Shown: in pieces, positions 50,529-62,294 of the stretch
Layout: each line of letters begins with the position of its first letter
Position numbering within the stretch: position 1 is the stretch's first letter
Origin: Gracilaria domingensis
Lineage: Eukaryota > Rhodophyta > Florideophyceae > Gracilariales > Gracilariaceae
DNA: 64,000 nt
Assembly: GCA_022539475.1 (NCBI GenBank)
Contig: VCMS01000209.1
Span: 35,098-99,097, forward strand
Direction of reading: 5' to 3'
The notes under the pieces: model-generated
Database searches by the model: none
Told to the model about the DNA's origin: nothing
What the model saw: the letters and a program-made list of their open reading frames with translations, nothing else
Translations under genes and position numbers: made by a program

Positions 50529-52371
50529 ATGCTGAATAGCAGACGTCTCAAAAGCTTGGCGGAACGTGTCAGATCTAGGCGAAAGCATGAAACACCTCAA
50601 CAATCTCCTTCTGCCGAACACGGGCGAGCTCTTGAAAAGTCAGGAATACAGTCTCAACGACAAACAAAAAGCGGAGAGAAAAGAAGCTCAACCTCCACTT
50701 CGATCTCAAGATCTACGGAAAAACCACATACGCAAGTCGATATGTCGAGAGATTTACCAGCTCCTCCAGAATTGCCATCCCATTCAATTACGTCACTGAT
50801 AAGCGTATCACCATGTGAACGAGTTGTTGCGTTAACGGAAGCGATGAAACGCTCAGAATGGTACATTGGTATTGAGAAGCAGCCTTTGCCTCATCTCGCA
50901 AATTATGCAACACCTCATGCAGATACTGTCATAGGTTATGATATGAAGCTTTCTACGCTAGATTTCGAATATAAAGTCATGAAGATCCGTCATCAATGCA
51001 ACTACGATGTAGTTCCGTTTCTGGCTATGGGGCTTTGCACACCTGTGGATGTTTATGATGACCGCAGAGTCTCACAGCTGGCAATGTAAATTGAAAACAA
51101 CACGCACGTACCAAGCGTCGACTTTGAAGATATCGTGAAGGGTACAGTGCTGGGAATCGCAATCTCATACAAACATGGCTGAAGTTGTAGGCTGTCACGA
51201 ACCCGATTGGTTGAGGGTTTGCATGCGCTCCGTGCTTTTGTTGATGCGGGGGACAAGGTTTCCATCTGGGTGGACTCCGTATTTCGTAGAACGGGAAAGA
51301 GTGCTCTTCAATTGAATCCGGACATCTCTGAGAAGACCTAGATGAGTCATGGACTGTTGCCTTACCATCTGTTTCCCGTGCTGTGCCTTGGAAATAGTTC
51401 AAGTGGACGAAACAATCGCGAATGGGTAGAAAGTTTCTGGCTCAACCTGGAAGGAATAATGGGATGCCTTGGAAGTGGATTTATATTCTGTAACCATGAT
51501 ATACTCGATGCGCCAATTAGGTCATGGCATGTAGGTGACGGAGACGAACCTCTTCAGATTGTTCGCAATGATTCTGAACGGCTGATTGCACTTAAACGAG
51601 GCAGTCTAATGTCCACAACTTTCGCATTGACACATATTCTTAAAGTGGCTGTAGAGGGAGGATTTCGGGAAAAAGTTGTAACGTTTCAGGAAGATTTGTT
51701 TAAGTTGGAGGAAATGGCGGGGCATATGATGCTGATCGGAAACTGGAAAGAATTCGAGGACGTGATTTTTACGGGCGAAAAGAGAGATATTGAACAGACA
51801 TGAGTTTGGAGCAAACGGTCAAACTCCAGTGGATGATGTTGTGACGGCGGTAAAACGAACCAGTTTCCCATTCAAAATGGCTCCAGGAGATCAAGGTACT
51901 CTCAATGAAGTTCTGGTTTCAACTACGATCAGCAAATGGAAGGGTGTATTGGAATGGACGTCAACACAGATGGGATATTTAGAGTGTGACAACGCAGAGT
52001 TGCTGGAGGTGTGGGTACATCTCTATTCGAAAGCGGGAGATGCGGCGATTGGAGTGTGTTTTTCTGTGGATCCTGGAGAAAATGAATGGCCACCTTTCTG
52101 TTTGAAGTACATGAAGGTGCTTGTGTTGCAGCTGAACAGAAGGGAAGAAGACGGACGAAGAAAAGTGGCTTGTAAGAAGTTTGTGTGGAACAAGTTTGTG
52201 CCAGGTGTGCTGCGATGCATCGCAGAAGGGGCGCAGGAGGCGAGCGGTGATGGACTGCAATTGGGAAAGTGGGTAAACGGAATGGTGCAGTTTGTGAGGA
52301 TGGCCTGTGTCCCAGTTGGGAGTGATGTGATGGTGTCTTTCCACCACGAAAGTAGAAACAACTGGGATTAA
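50529..52371 (+). pseudogene. Unrecognised protein of about 610 codons, possibly HET-like
   Basis: One frame runs from ATG 50529 through TAA 51087-51089, TGA 51180-51182 and TAG 51339-51341 to about 51795. There a one-base shift moves reading into the frame ending TAA 52369-52371. Sequence between the stops stays protein-like (VLGIAISYKHG, LHALRAFVDAGDKVSIWVDSV, LLPYHLFPVLCLG, REWVESFWLNLEGIMG). The order 'SYxxG ... L ... W(V/I)D ... VLxLG ... W' resembles HET-type (heterokaryon incompatibility) domains, but the match is loose. The N-terminal 90 residues are basic and Ser-rich. I would not name it without a profile search. Confidence 0.4.
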
Positions 52372-53122
52372 GATGTGCACATAAGAACCCCGGAGTTGCG
52401 CGCTCAAACCGAGGGTTCATATCGACGCAATACACGATTGCGTCTCTCTGCACCGTGCACCAAGAACGCGCCCATCTTTTTCTCTTTCCCACATTTCAAC
52501 AGTACGTCTGAAAAAATGTTCATCGTTCCCGCGTAGCGCTGAGAGTGGCACGTGAATGAAGACTCCGGAGTGTTCCTGGTACACTACGCCCGTCAGCGAT
52601 ACCTAAGAATTTTGCAGCATGTCTTGTGGTGTTATCATCACACCACATGATGATATGACGTTTGAAGACAGAGCCCGCGCTAATGGGGCGTACGGCATCA
52701 GTGGTGAAAGAGAGAGAGAAATCATTAGCAAGTTGAGATAAGGCCGGAAGGATATGCAAAACATAAACTGGTACACATCCACTCAAACAAAGACGTCACG
52801 TCTTAAGGTGCAGTGGCAGCCATCTTTGATTCAAAGAACTACATCAAATTCCCGATCAATCTTTAGTGGGCATGTGTGCCATTCTCACGAGGTGTCCAAA
52901 GATATAAAAGAACAGTACTCCGCCGCACTCTTGAACTACCAACGGTACATCACCCAGAAAAAGAATCATTCTACTCATAAGAAACCCTTCGTAGAGTCAA
53001 AGAGTGTTGGGGGGAACCTTTTTTCTGGCATGAGAACTACATTATGTTCACTTCAGGTCCTGAAGCTCAGGATACTTCCACAGCCAATACACAGAGAAGG
53101 TTAGGGAAGTAGAAGCTATGAT
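52372..53122. other. Spacer without recognised gene
   Basis: Short frames on both strands, none with features. Confidence 0.45.
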
Positions 53123-54273
53123 TTAGGCGGTGACCTTCACAGCGCCAAAATCAGTGTAGCCATTGCTGGCAAGCACATTCTCCACAGAAGAGTAATAGAC
53201 CGACTGCGGAGCTGGATCATTAAGTTCCGCCCCTTCCGTGAGGCGTTCCACATAGTCTGCGTTGCTCATGAATGGTATTCCGATAGCAACCATGTCCGTG
53301 TTTCCAGCAGCGATTTCTTCTTCAGCAGACGTGGCGTCGTACCCTACATTAGCAATCAGCTTGCCAGGATACACCTTGCGAAATTCAGCCATTGTCATAG
53401 GCTCTCCTTTCTCGTGGAAACCAAATCCAAGCCCTACCATAACATGGAGGTATGCCAGCTTATACTCCGCAAGACGTTCAGCATAGTATAAAAATGACTC
53501 TCTGAAGTCATCAGATCCGATTCCGCTAAAGACACCATTCGGAGAGATACGAATACCAATCTGATGAGGCTCGTAGACTTTGAGTACAGCTCGCAAGACC
53601 TCATCAATAGGCCTGAAGCGATTTTCAAAACCTCCACCATACTTGTCCGTCCTATGGTTGCAGCAACTCTTCAAGAACTCATCCAGGAGATAACCGTTTG
53701 CACCATGGAACTCGACGCCATCAAATCCAGCATCTTTTGCGCATTGCGCAGCAGTACGGTATTCCTCGGGCAGAGCCTCAACCACCTCCAAAGTCAACGC
53801 ACGAGGCGTTTCAATATCAACCTCGCCCGGGACATTAGTGAAACCCTGCTTACCGGAATGGCTGCTTCGCTTAATCGCCGAAGGGGCTCCAGCCAGTTTC
53901 ATATCCCCTTCGTACTCACTTATACTTTCTCGAAAAGAAGAATGGCTAACCCTGCGGTATGCCACAGCTGACAGAATATTTTTCCGTCGCGCTCATGAAC
54001 ACGATCTGGGGCGATCTTCCACGCTTGAGCATGCTAAGCAGTAAAAATATCGGGAGCTTGGAACCAACCGTGAGCGACAACAGAGGTGTGGATTCCTTCA
54101 GCTATAATGAGACCCGCTGAGGCGCGCTGTGCGTAGTATTCGGCCCTGAGCTAGTTGGCCATGAGCTTTTCTGTGGCACGTCCACGCGTCATCGGGGCCA
54201 TAACAACACGATTTGATAGCTTGAGTGAGTCGCTAAGCTCAATGAGGGATAAGAGTTTCGGATAAGTAGCCAT
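53123..54273 (-). pseudogene. Old Yellow Enzyme family FMN oxidoreductase
   Basis: ATG 54273 to TAA 53123-53125, 383 codons, full family length. OYE enzymes reduce activated alkenes such as 12-oxophytodienoate with NAD(P)H on FMN. Landmarks: NRVVMAPMTRGRA, AEYYAQRASAGLIIAEG, CQLWH, then RRVSH after a one-base shift near 53957. These are followed by FDGVEFHGANGYLLDEF (active-site H, N and Y in HGANGY), NHRTDKYGG, IGIRISPNGVFSG and DMVAIGIPF. Two in-frame TAG codons are at 54151-54153 and 54034-54036, both positions where Glu or Gln would fit. With two stops and one indel it is dead, but otherwise nearly intact. Confidence 0.85.
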
Positions 54274-54763
54274 TTTGAAGCGTGAAATGCTCCAGCAAAG
54301 GCTTAGTAACTAGATGATAATGTTCGACGAGAATGACGGGCAATAAAGTCAGAGCAAGTTGCGTGGGATGCGCTATCTTATACAAGATTGGGGCTCCAAA
54401 ATTGACAGCCGCGAGCTCGCCAAGAAGGGTGCATCGGATGATCGTGTAGAAAAGATAGCGCCAATGGCGTCTTTTGCATTGCCACGCACTGGGGTATGTC
54501 TGCCTCGGGCCGAAGACGGCGGATCCACAGCGACCAGCGGTTCCAATCTGCCAGATACGACGTATATGGGAGGTAACTTCCACAGAAATGGGTGACACTC
54601 TGCAGTCTCTGGTTGGCTGTGCAATGAAACCCGCAGCATATAGATCTGCTGCAAAGCTGAAAGATTGTACTCGTGTACACAATGTATACAACTGTTGTAC
54701 AACACTCCCCCCGCTGGAGCGAGTTTCCAGTCTAATTCATGACTGTCCCAGCCAACCACGATC
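54274..54763. other. Spacer between divergent genes
   Basis: Upstream region of the OYE gene (minus) and the following plus-strand ORF. Minus-strand frames here are shadows without features. Confidence 0.4.
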
Positions 54764-56254
54764 TTGACATGTCATCAGCCCTTGGGTCGCCTTTTTGTGA
54801 TAGATCGGACGCTCGCCAAGAATCACCACTGGCAGTCCCGGGCACGCGCACGTCGTCTCCCGGCCTTTAGCTCCCTCCAGAATCTCCGCTGCCGCGTCGA
54901 GAACCGAGGAGAAAAAAGGAGTGAAGCGGCGCGGTGCAGCAGGGACGTCGCCAGATTTGTGGTCGGCCAAATGAGCGAGGCCTCCGCCAGACAGCCCAAT
55001 CGTTTGAGCATTAATCACGACCCAAAGACAAGAGCTCGGTTTCCGATAGCTTGGAAACGGGTCGTTCAAGACGATGTTGTTGACGTGGAAGTTTTGTCTG
55101 CCGAAGTTGGTCGTAAGACAATGACATTCTCGACATTCTTGGACATGGTCTCTGTGTCTCGAGAACATGGAGAAACAATCTTGCGGTACGCATCCCTCCG
55201 CGTTGGCAAGCAGTTTTCGGATTTTTGATCTCGAGAGGCTTGGTCTGATCAATTTTTCAGAGGGCGTCGAGGATGTCGTAGACTATCAAATAAAATCCAT
55301 ACTATACTCGGACAAGAGCACTGAGAAGCGAGAGTGCAACAGCTATTACGCATCAGGCGGATCGGGTCGCGATATCGTGGCCTATGGAAGATCGACTTCC
55401 ATACGATCCAAACACATCGAACAGATGTCACGTTTGGTGTTGGTCGTCGTCTTTCCCAGATCATGGAAAACATCCGAAGCGTCACCGAAGTAGAGTCAGT
55501 ATTCAAGATATACGACGAAAATGGTAATGCTGAAGCAGTGACCATTGAAAGAGATGCAAAAGCAGAAGCCGCGTTTCTTGACGGGCTAGACAGTTATTGT
55601 GTGAAACATCCAAACACTGTAATTCCCTTGGATAGTCCCGGCTGCAGAGTGCCATCGCATTGGGCTGAACGTTATGTTCTGCCTCAATTGGGCAGAATAC
55701 TTTGCTTGAGCAGAGGAGGTTCCTGCCTACGGGCTTCCCTTGTAAATGCAGTCAATGCAATGTCAGGAATGGAGCACGCCAAAAGGTTGCTAAACATGGG
55801 ACGCGTTTTCGGCGCGACTTTGAACGAGGTCAGTAACTGGTTGACATATATAACTGGTTCCTACCGTCTACAGAATGTACAAATTCCGATTGCCGATACC
55901 GTTGAAGTGGCGCTCTCGGCTCTGGGCCTCGGTGTATTTTTGGGTTAGCTGGAAGCAGAAGGCGGAAATCACGAGACTGTGCGGCATTGCGTTGTGGTGA
56001 ATGGTCACCGCCGTCACGTGATCGACCCTGAGCAAATGTACCCATTACATATGAGGCGGGGTGTGTTCAACACTTGCGTTGGAGATGGGTTTACGCTCAT
56101 CCAGTGCACTGTAAAGGAGCTCACAACTCAGGTGTGGGGTAAACGACGCCGTAACAGGCGACCAACCAAAAGGCGCAAGACAATGAGATATGGAGAAACC
56201 ACTTCTCGGCGCAGACAAACTAAGAAGTTTGTTGTTTGTTCCGACTCAGAGTAA
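54764..56254 (+). pseudogene. Unrecognised protein; C-terminal half resembles a papain-fold/C39-like cysteine protease
   Basis: One frame holds from 54764 to TAA 56252-56254 with TGA 55226-55228, TGA 55322-55324 and TAG 55946-55948 and no frame change. From about 55480 it reads as a folded domain: AAFLDGLDSYCVKHPNTVIPLDS, then GGSCLRASLVNAVNAMSG, VSNWLTYI, and after the TAG RHCVVVNGHRRHVIDPEQMY. A Cys followed by S-L-x-N-A, a later H-C-V-V-V and then I-D-P are spaced as in Cys-His-Asp peptidases of C39/papain type, but this is inference. The end is strongly basic (GKRRRNRRPTKRRK). The first 150 codons are less certain to belong. Confidence 0.4.
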
Positions 56255-56474
56255 CCATAGAATTAAATATAAGATTGAAGTGTGATCACCTTTCACCCGT
56301 TTAGCTCTTTCAAATACTTCATTTGCAATGGTTCCGGAAAACATAACGTTGTTCAACTTCCTTTGCGTGGCGAGGTTGCGTTTGTTTGTTGCGCTGATAC
56401 GGCACCAGAATAGCACCAAGGATGGTTCACAATCTCTCTCGACGTGAGGCGGAAAGTCTCTCAGCCCCCCATAA

Positions 56475-56947
<473 letters not shown>

Positions 56948-57556
56948 GATAACCATGGCTGGCTGCTACTTCCTTCTAGCAATCACTGCTTCTTTGCTAG
57001 CTGCCACTCTGTGTGTCAGTTCTCGCTGCTGCTGGAGAGAAGCGGATTCTATTACAGATGTACGCCACCATTACCGCTGCATAAAATGACACAATAAACA
57101 TAGGATAACAAAGCCGAAACCCATTCCCCACCTGCAGCTGCTATGTTTCCACGTCAAAACCTCATCGATTCTTTACCTACTCGTAGAGAAGTTCAATCAC
57201 TGCAAGGAATGAAGGATGCGAAGGAGAAAAAGAAGTACACTTTACGAAGTAGTATGATTTATAGAAGAAATTTGAAACATTGAAGAGGTGTGAAAACCCT
57301 GCGAAAACTCATTCTCAGATCCTCGATAGCAATTGGGCAGGGGCCTGTTCGTGGATCTTCATGTATCAACTTATGCTTCATCAGATGACGACTCCGAAAC
57401 AACCCGAACCGTTTTTGAAACAAACTTGTGTGGCTTCTTCGCTCTGCCACCGTTCTTCGTATGCTTTTTCGCGATACTCAGCTGATGACATTGGTCTGCA
57501 TTACCACGGAGGCGCTTTAGCAATTGGTTTCCTTTGCCGATCCTATTCTTGCCTAT

Positions 57557-58834
57557 TTATCGATTGCAGGCTCTCTTTGCAGTATGACTCGGAACCTTTA
57601 ACTTGTTGCTCTGGCTCCTTGCTTTCCTAATCACTGTTGAACTTAACTTCGCCACCTGTGAATCCTGGTCACTGACCGGCAAACCACTTTCTGCATCCTG
57701 TATCTCACTTTCATCCTCATCAGAATAGTTCTGGTCTACCCTTGAGATGGTACGGGCAGAGGTGCTCTTGTCGGAAGTTTTATGCCCTGTTCTCGGAGAC
57801 ATTGGTTCACATTCGTCATCTGTAACAGAAAATAACTCTTCCGCATCACGGCACTTTTCCTCATCTTCACGTCGCTTTGCATGGCATTTTTGAGACTTTT
57901 TCGTTACCTCTTGAGAGTCTCGAGGGAGCCAGCTCTTCCTAGAAACGTGTTCTGTTTGAAGCGCTTCCTGTGACAGCTTTCGTCTATTTCGTCTCACTAC
58001 TTCATCGTATTTTTCCGATACCACGGTGATGTTCAAGAGATAAGCTTGAAGCAGCCAAACTCGATTCACTGGATTGATTAGAACCAGATGGCAACTTTTC
58101 GCCACTTGCCTCGCTTTCACATTGAGCCGCGGTATTCATGGCCGCAGCTGGGTCGCGCATCTGAAATGCAGTTCCAGCAGCATCACAACAATCAGCGGAG
58201 ACCTCTCCCTCACGCTCCGATGTGCTTGCGTGAAGAATGTTGTCGCCTTCTTCAGCTTTCCAGCCCTCATTCTCTCAGCTTTGACCTTATTCACATTCAG
58301 TTTTGATAGGTCTTCCGCTGATCTTTGGGGCATTCTTCCGTTAAATGATGCCTTCTTCTCAGCCTTCCTCCTCTTACCAGCCATTCTTCCAGCCTTTCGG
58401 TTAACTAGCTTCGCCTTTATCGCTTCATGAGCGGCCCAAAGATGTTTAGTGGCTGCTACATGTTCAAATGTGCCAGCTATCTCCGTCATGATCCGCCTCA
58501 ACTCGGTCTGAAATTCGTATCGTCTGTTTGAGAACTGGGATTCCATCTCCTGAAGAGTAAGTTTGCCATAGTATTGGTGAAACGGACTCGAAGCTTCAAA
58601 TTCTCCGCCAATGAACTTCATGAGCCGCCAGGAGTACGCCTTAGCGCTGCAAGTCAAAGGGGGAACTTTATCGGCTTTAACTGAGACGAAAGAGTTGTAT
58701 TTGACGATGGAAAGCTCAAGATGTTCCCCAAAGTACACCTTTCCATGCACAGAAAACTCGTTGGGGTGGCAGAGAACATCCATCTTCATGATCGCCGAAG
58801 GAGAGCGGAGGAATAGAAGATAGAGACACAGCAA
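57557..58834 (-). pseudogene. Tnp2-element partner protein, copy C (one in-frame stop)
   Basis: Divergent to the copy C transposase. The likely start is the ATG of MKMDVLCHPNEF near 58790. One frame runs to 57557 with a single TGA at 58136-58138. The N-terminal 110 residues look folded (GEHLELSIVKYNSFVSV, SAKAYSWRLMKFIGGEF, RYEFQTELRRIMTEI). A Lys/Arg-rich helical region follows (AGRMAGKRRKAEKKA), then an acidic Asp/Glu/Ser linker and a basic end (KARSQSNKLKVPSH). Size, charge pattern and position match partner B, though I see no clear residue-level alignment. DNA-binding accessory protein of the transposon is the likeliest role. Confidence 0.5.
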
Positions 58835-59136
58835 GGGATCGACAACGCAATCTGACTGTGTGAATATGGGAAGGCAAGTCCACGGGAGAGAGACGAGCGC
58901 TCGGTGAAGAGGTTTTAGAACATGACGAGGGAGCCACCAAAAGAAAAGTATGGTTGAAATGCGCTGAAGTTTACTTTTTTCGCTTCATCGTCCCCAGCAA
59001 GAAATACTCTAAGCTCATGGACATTTGTTCACCTTCTGTTCTCCTAACTCACCATGCAGGAACAATTCAAGTTCTAACAAGACCGTAAGGATAGTGCACC
59101 TGGTGGAAAAGCTCGAACAAAGTCCAGATCAATCCA

Positions 59137-62100
59137 ATGGGTGGATATCGATGTTCGACAGCAAGTAGATGCCCGTGCGTTCCTGGAAAGATAATCAGCC
59201 GTGTCACAGCATTTCGACATTATCGCGCTGCTCTGAAGCTCGAGAGAAGTTTAAACCCACGGCTGCCAAAAGCAGTTCCGCCTCCAACACAATTGGGCGA
59301 GGAACTTTCCAATCGCGACGAAGAAGGAACTCCTTCGACATCTACGAATACAAGACATCCAACAATTCAAGTTCTTAACACTGATTCTCATTCCAGTGAT
59401 TCGAGGAACGGCACCAGAGATGAGCCCGACATATCAACTCAATCACTCTCTACGTTGGCTTCGAATGGATACGTTGGGTCCCGGCACTGGATGATACCAG
59501 AAAGTAATGTGCCTGGTAGGGCTCCGAGCCATATCTCTCCTGAGGTGGATTATTCAGCGAATGAGATCACATTCTCCTCTTCTGCAGCTAAATATGAAGA
59601 CACAGGACAAGTAATATCTGCATCAGGGAGCATCTCGTACTTTGAGGAATCTCCGGAAGAGGAAGAACTTTTCTCCCCAGAGTGTGACCCAATTCTGTTG
59701 AGACTAAGTGATGAAGATAAACGCGAGATTGAAGACGTGGGAATCAGCGTCGATGACCACTTCCCCGATGACACTTCCAATGCATCAACTATGGGAGGAG
59801 CCTAATCGCCTTTTAAACAGTTGATGAAGTCTCACAGTTTTCTCATATCCTTTGCCATTAAACATGGGCAGGTTACAACAGAGATGATGAATGATTTGCT
59901 CCAGGATCGCGGAACATCTTACAAATCATGGGTTGGTGTGCGAAAGGCACTGTTTCGCGAGTCTCAAGTACAGTTGCAAATGTATCCGTATTGCTCCCAA
60001 TCTCATATGTTGTTGCTCTCTGAAGATCTTACGACGCGCAAACTGTGCCATCATCGGAGATGTAAATCAATACCAGCACCGATTTCAATGATTGGTTACA
60101 TTTCTCTAGAAGGACGTCTCAGAGCAAGACTAGGCATCCCATCTACCGGACCCCAATTGTATGAATACTATTGGAAGCAATTGAAGCAGTGCTTTGGTCC
60201 GAAGAGATGTGAGGTTTATGATGACTTTACGTCAGGACGGATTTTCAAGAACATCGTGACGCGCCTTGGCGGTGTGAATGAAGTCAGGTACGACATCTTC
60301 TTATCAATCTCTACAGATGGAGTCAACGCGTTCAAAAAGACAGAGTACAGCTACTGGCCAATAATTCTCATGCTTCTCAATACAGATCCGTCCGAAAGGT
60401 TTAAAGTGAGGAATGTGCTTCCCATATCTATTATTCCTGGCCCGAACGCTCCATCTGATCTCAATTCTTTCCTTATACCCCTCTTGCATGAGCTCCAGAA
60501 ACTTCGGTCGGGTATTGAAGTCAGAATGTGGGATGGCAAGACAAGAAAGATTCGAGTTCACCTCATCTATGTGATGGGTGACCTCGCTGCGCTGAAGAAA
60601 CTTACAAATCTGAAGGGTTACAATGCCTTGGTTCCGTGCAGGTTTTGTCTAATCGAGGGACACTATCTCGCGAGTAGGCGTCATGTCTACTATCCCCCAT
60701 TTATCCAAGAGAAACAAGCGGGTAAAACTATCAACAGGAAATTATGGGATTCAAATCACCTTCCTCTTCGTACTCTCACAGCGTTCAAACACTCCATGCA
60801 GCACCTTCGAGAATGCGCTTCTTCCCTTTCAGCCGCTGAGCTGGCAAAAAGGTGCTAGGACTTGGGAGTAGAAGGGACTGATACCTGTATTCTCGTGGAT
60901 TCCATGGAGTTTCTCGAACCATTCCATGGTTTTACGATCGATTTAATGCATCTATTATTTGAGAACATTGCTTCCGATATGATGGCTCTTTGTTGTCATG
61001 ACTGGATTATCTTTGAAGACATATCCTCTCTGCAATCGAAAAATATCCAAGCGCAGGTTAGTGGAAGACGTCGGAACGCGGGGCGTTTGTTCAATGATAG
61101 AATAAGAAGACCACAAGACCTTTCTAAGCGCAACAGATGGAAAGCCACAGAGTGGAAAGCATTCGTAATGGATCTCAGCCTGATCGTCTTGGACGGTATT
61201 CTTCCTTCACATCTTCTCTCTGGATGGAGTTATTTTGTCAAACTCTGTCGGTTATTGTCAAAATGGACCCTGTTTGAATCCGACTTGTGCCGTATAGGAC
61301 ACTTATCCAAGCGTTTCTATTCACATTTCGTGACTACGAACTACAAAGGAGCTCCCGAGCGTGTCCATCTCTGCAAGTATGTCTCCCATTTACTTCTACA
61401 TCTGGAAGACTCCGTAAGATCCTGTGGTCCCTTGTCATATCTGTCACAGTGGTCTGTCGAAAATTTCGTTGGTGCTCATAACCGGCAGTGCAATTCCACC
61501 TTCCGACTGGCGGATTCAGTACTGAGAAGATCAAACTACTCGAGTCAGCCAAGATGTACTGTGTTCTGAACGATATTAATTTGAGCCTCCGAGACGATGA
61601 CATGATCGGGCAAAGAAGCTCATTAGTTCGGTGTAGTTCGAAGCCATATTTTGAAGGATACACCTTTCGCCATCCAAGAATGGTTCGCACATACCACGAA
61701 ATCTCGAGTAAGATCGGATGCGATTTTAAAGCGCTTCTTGAGTCGTACTTGCACCGCGAGTTCGGCTCTGGACATAGATCTCCATGTCAGGATCGGGACG
61801 ACGTTATCACTTGGGGCAGATTGGTGGACGAGAAGGCCGACGACGGATATCACACTATGTATGCTGGCTCGTTATTCAGGCGCGAGGAACTAATCACAAG
61901 AGCTTCCTGTTATGTTGTCGGCAAGTACCAGGGCAGCGCTGAAACGGAGATAGATTTGTTTTACGGGAAAGTTTTGATCTTCTTTGAGATGGATATAGAT
62001 GATGCAGTGAGTTTGCTTTGTCTTGCACGCTGGGTCGTCTCAGGGCTCGAGAGGGGCACTCAGAATCAACTCTTCAAGAAAGGTCTAGACACTGAAGATC

Positions 62101-62294
62101 GGGTGTTCACCACGTACTCAGTTGAGTCTGTTGACACAATTTCAAGGCAAATTTCTATCATTGAGCAGAGCGTCAAGAGCTACAAAAGGCCGAGGATGCA
62201 GAAGCGAACTTATTTCGTTGACGCCTTGGCAGGCTTCAATTTCCGTTACGATACGGAAGATGGGTTTGAGTACAGACTTCAGGGGCTGTTGTAA
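59137..62294 (+). pseudogene. Tnp2-type (CACTA) transposase, copy C
   Basis: ATG 59137. The N-terminal zinc-like motif C-x5-C-x-C-x13-H (YRCSTASRCPC, then FRHYRAA) has the same spacing as copy B. An acidic Ser/Glu-rich linker ends at TAA 59803-59805, and the frame continues unchanged. Core: KLCHHRRC, DIFLSISTDGVNAF, YSYWPIILMLLNTDPSERF, NVLPISIIPGPNAP, FLIPLLHEL, LVPCRFC. TAG 60856-60858 is again followed in frame by FTIDLMHLLFENIASDMM and CGPLSYLSQWSVENFVGAHNRQ. Near 61500-61560 the frame shifts once and runs to TAA 62292-62294 with YFVDALAG near the end. It is about 1,050 codons with two stops and one indel, the best preserved of the three. It catalyses DDE-type cut-and-paste transposition. 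Confidence 0.85.
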
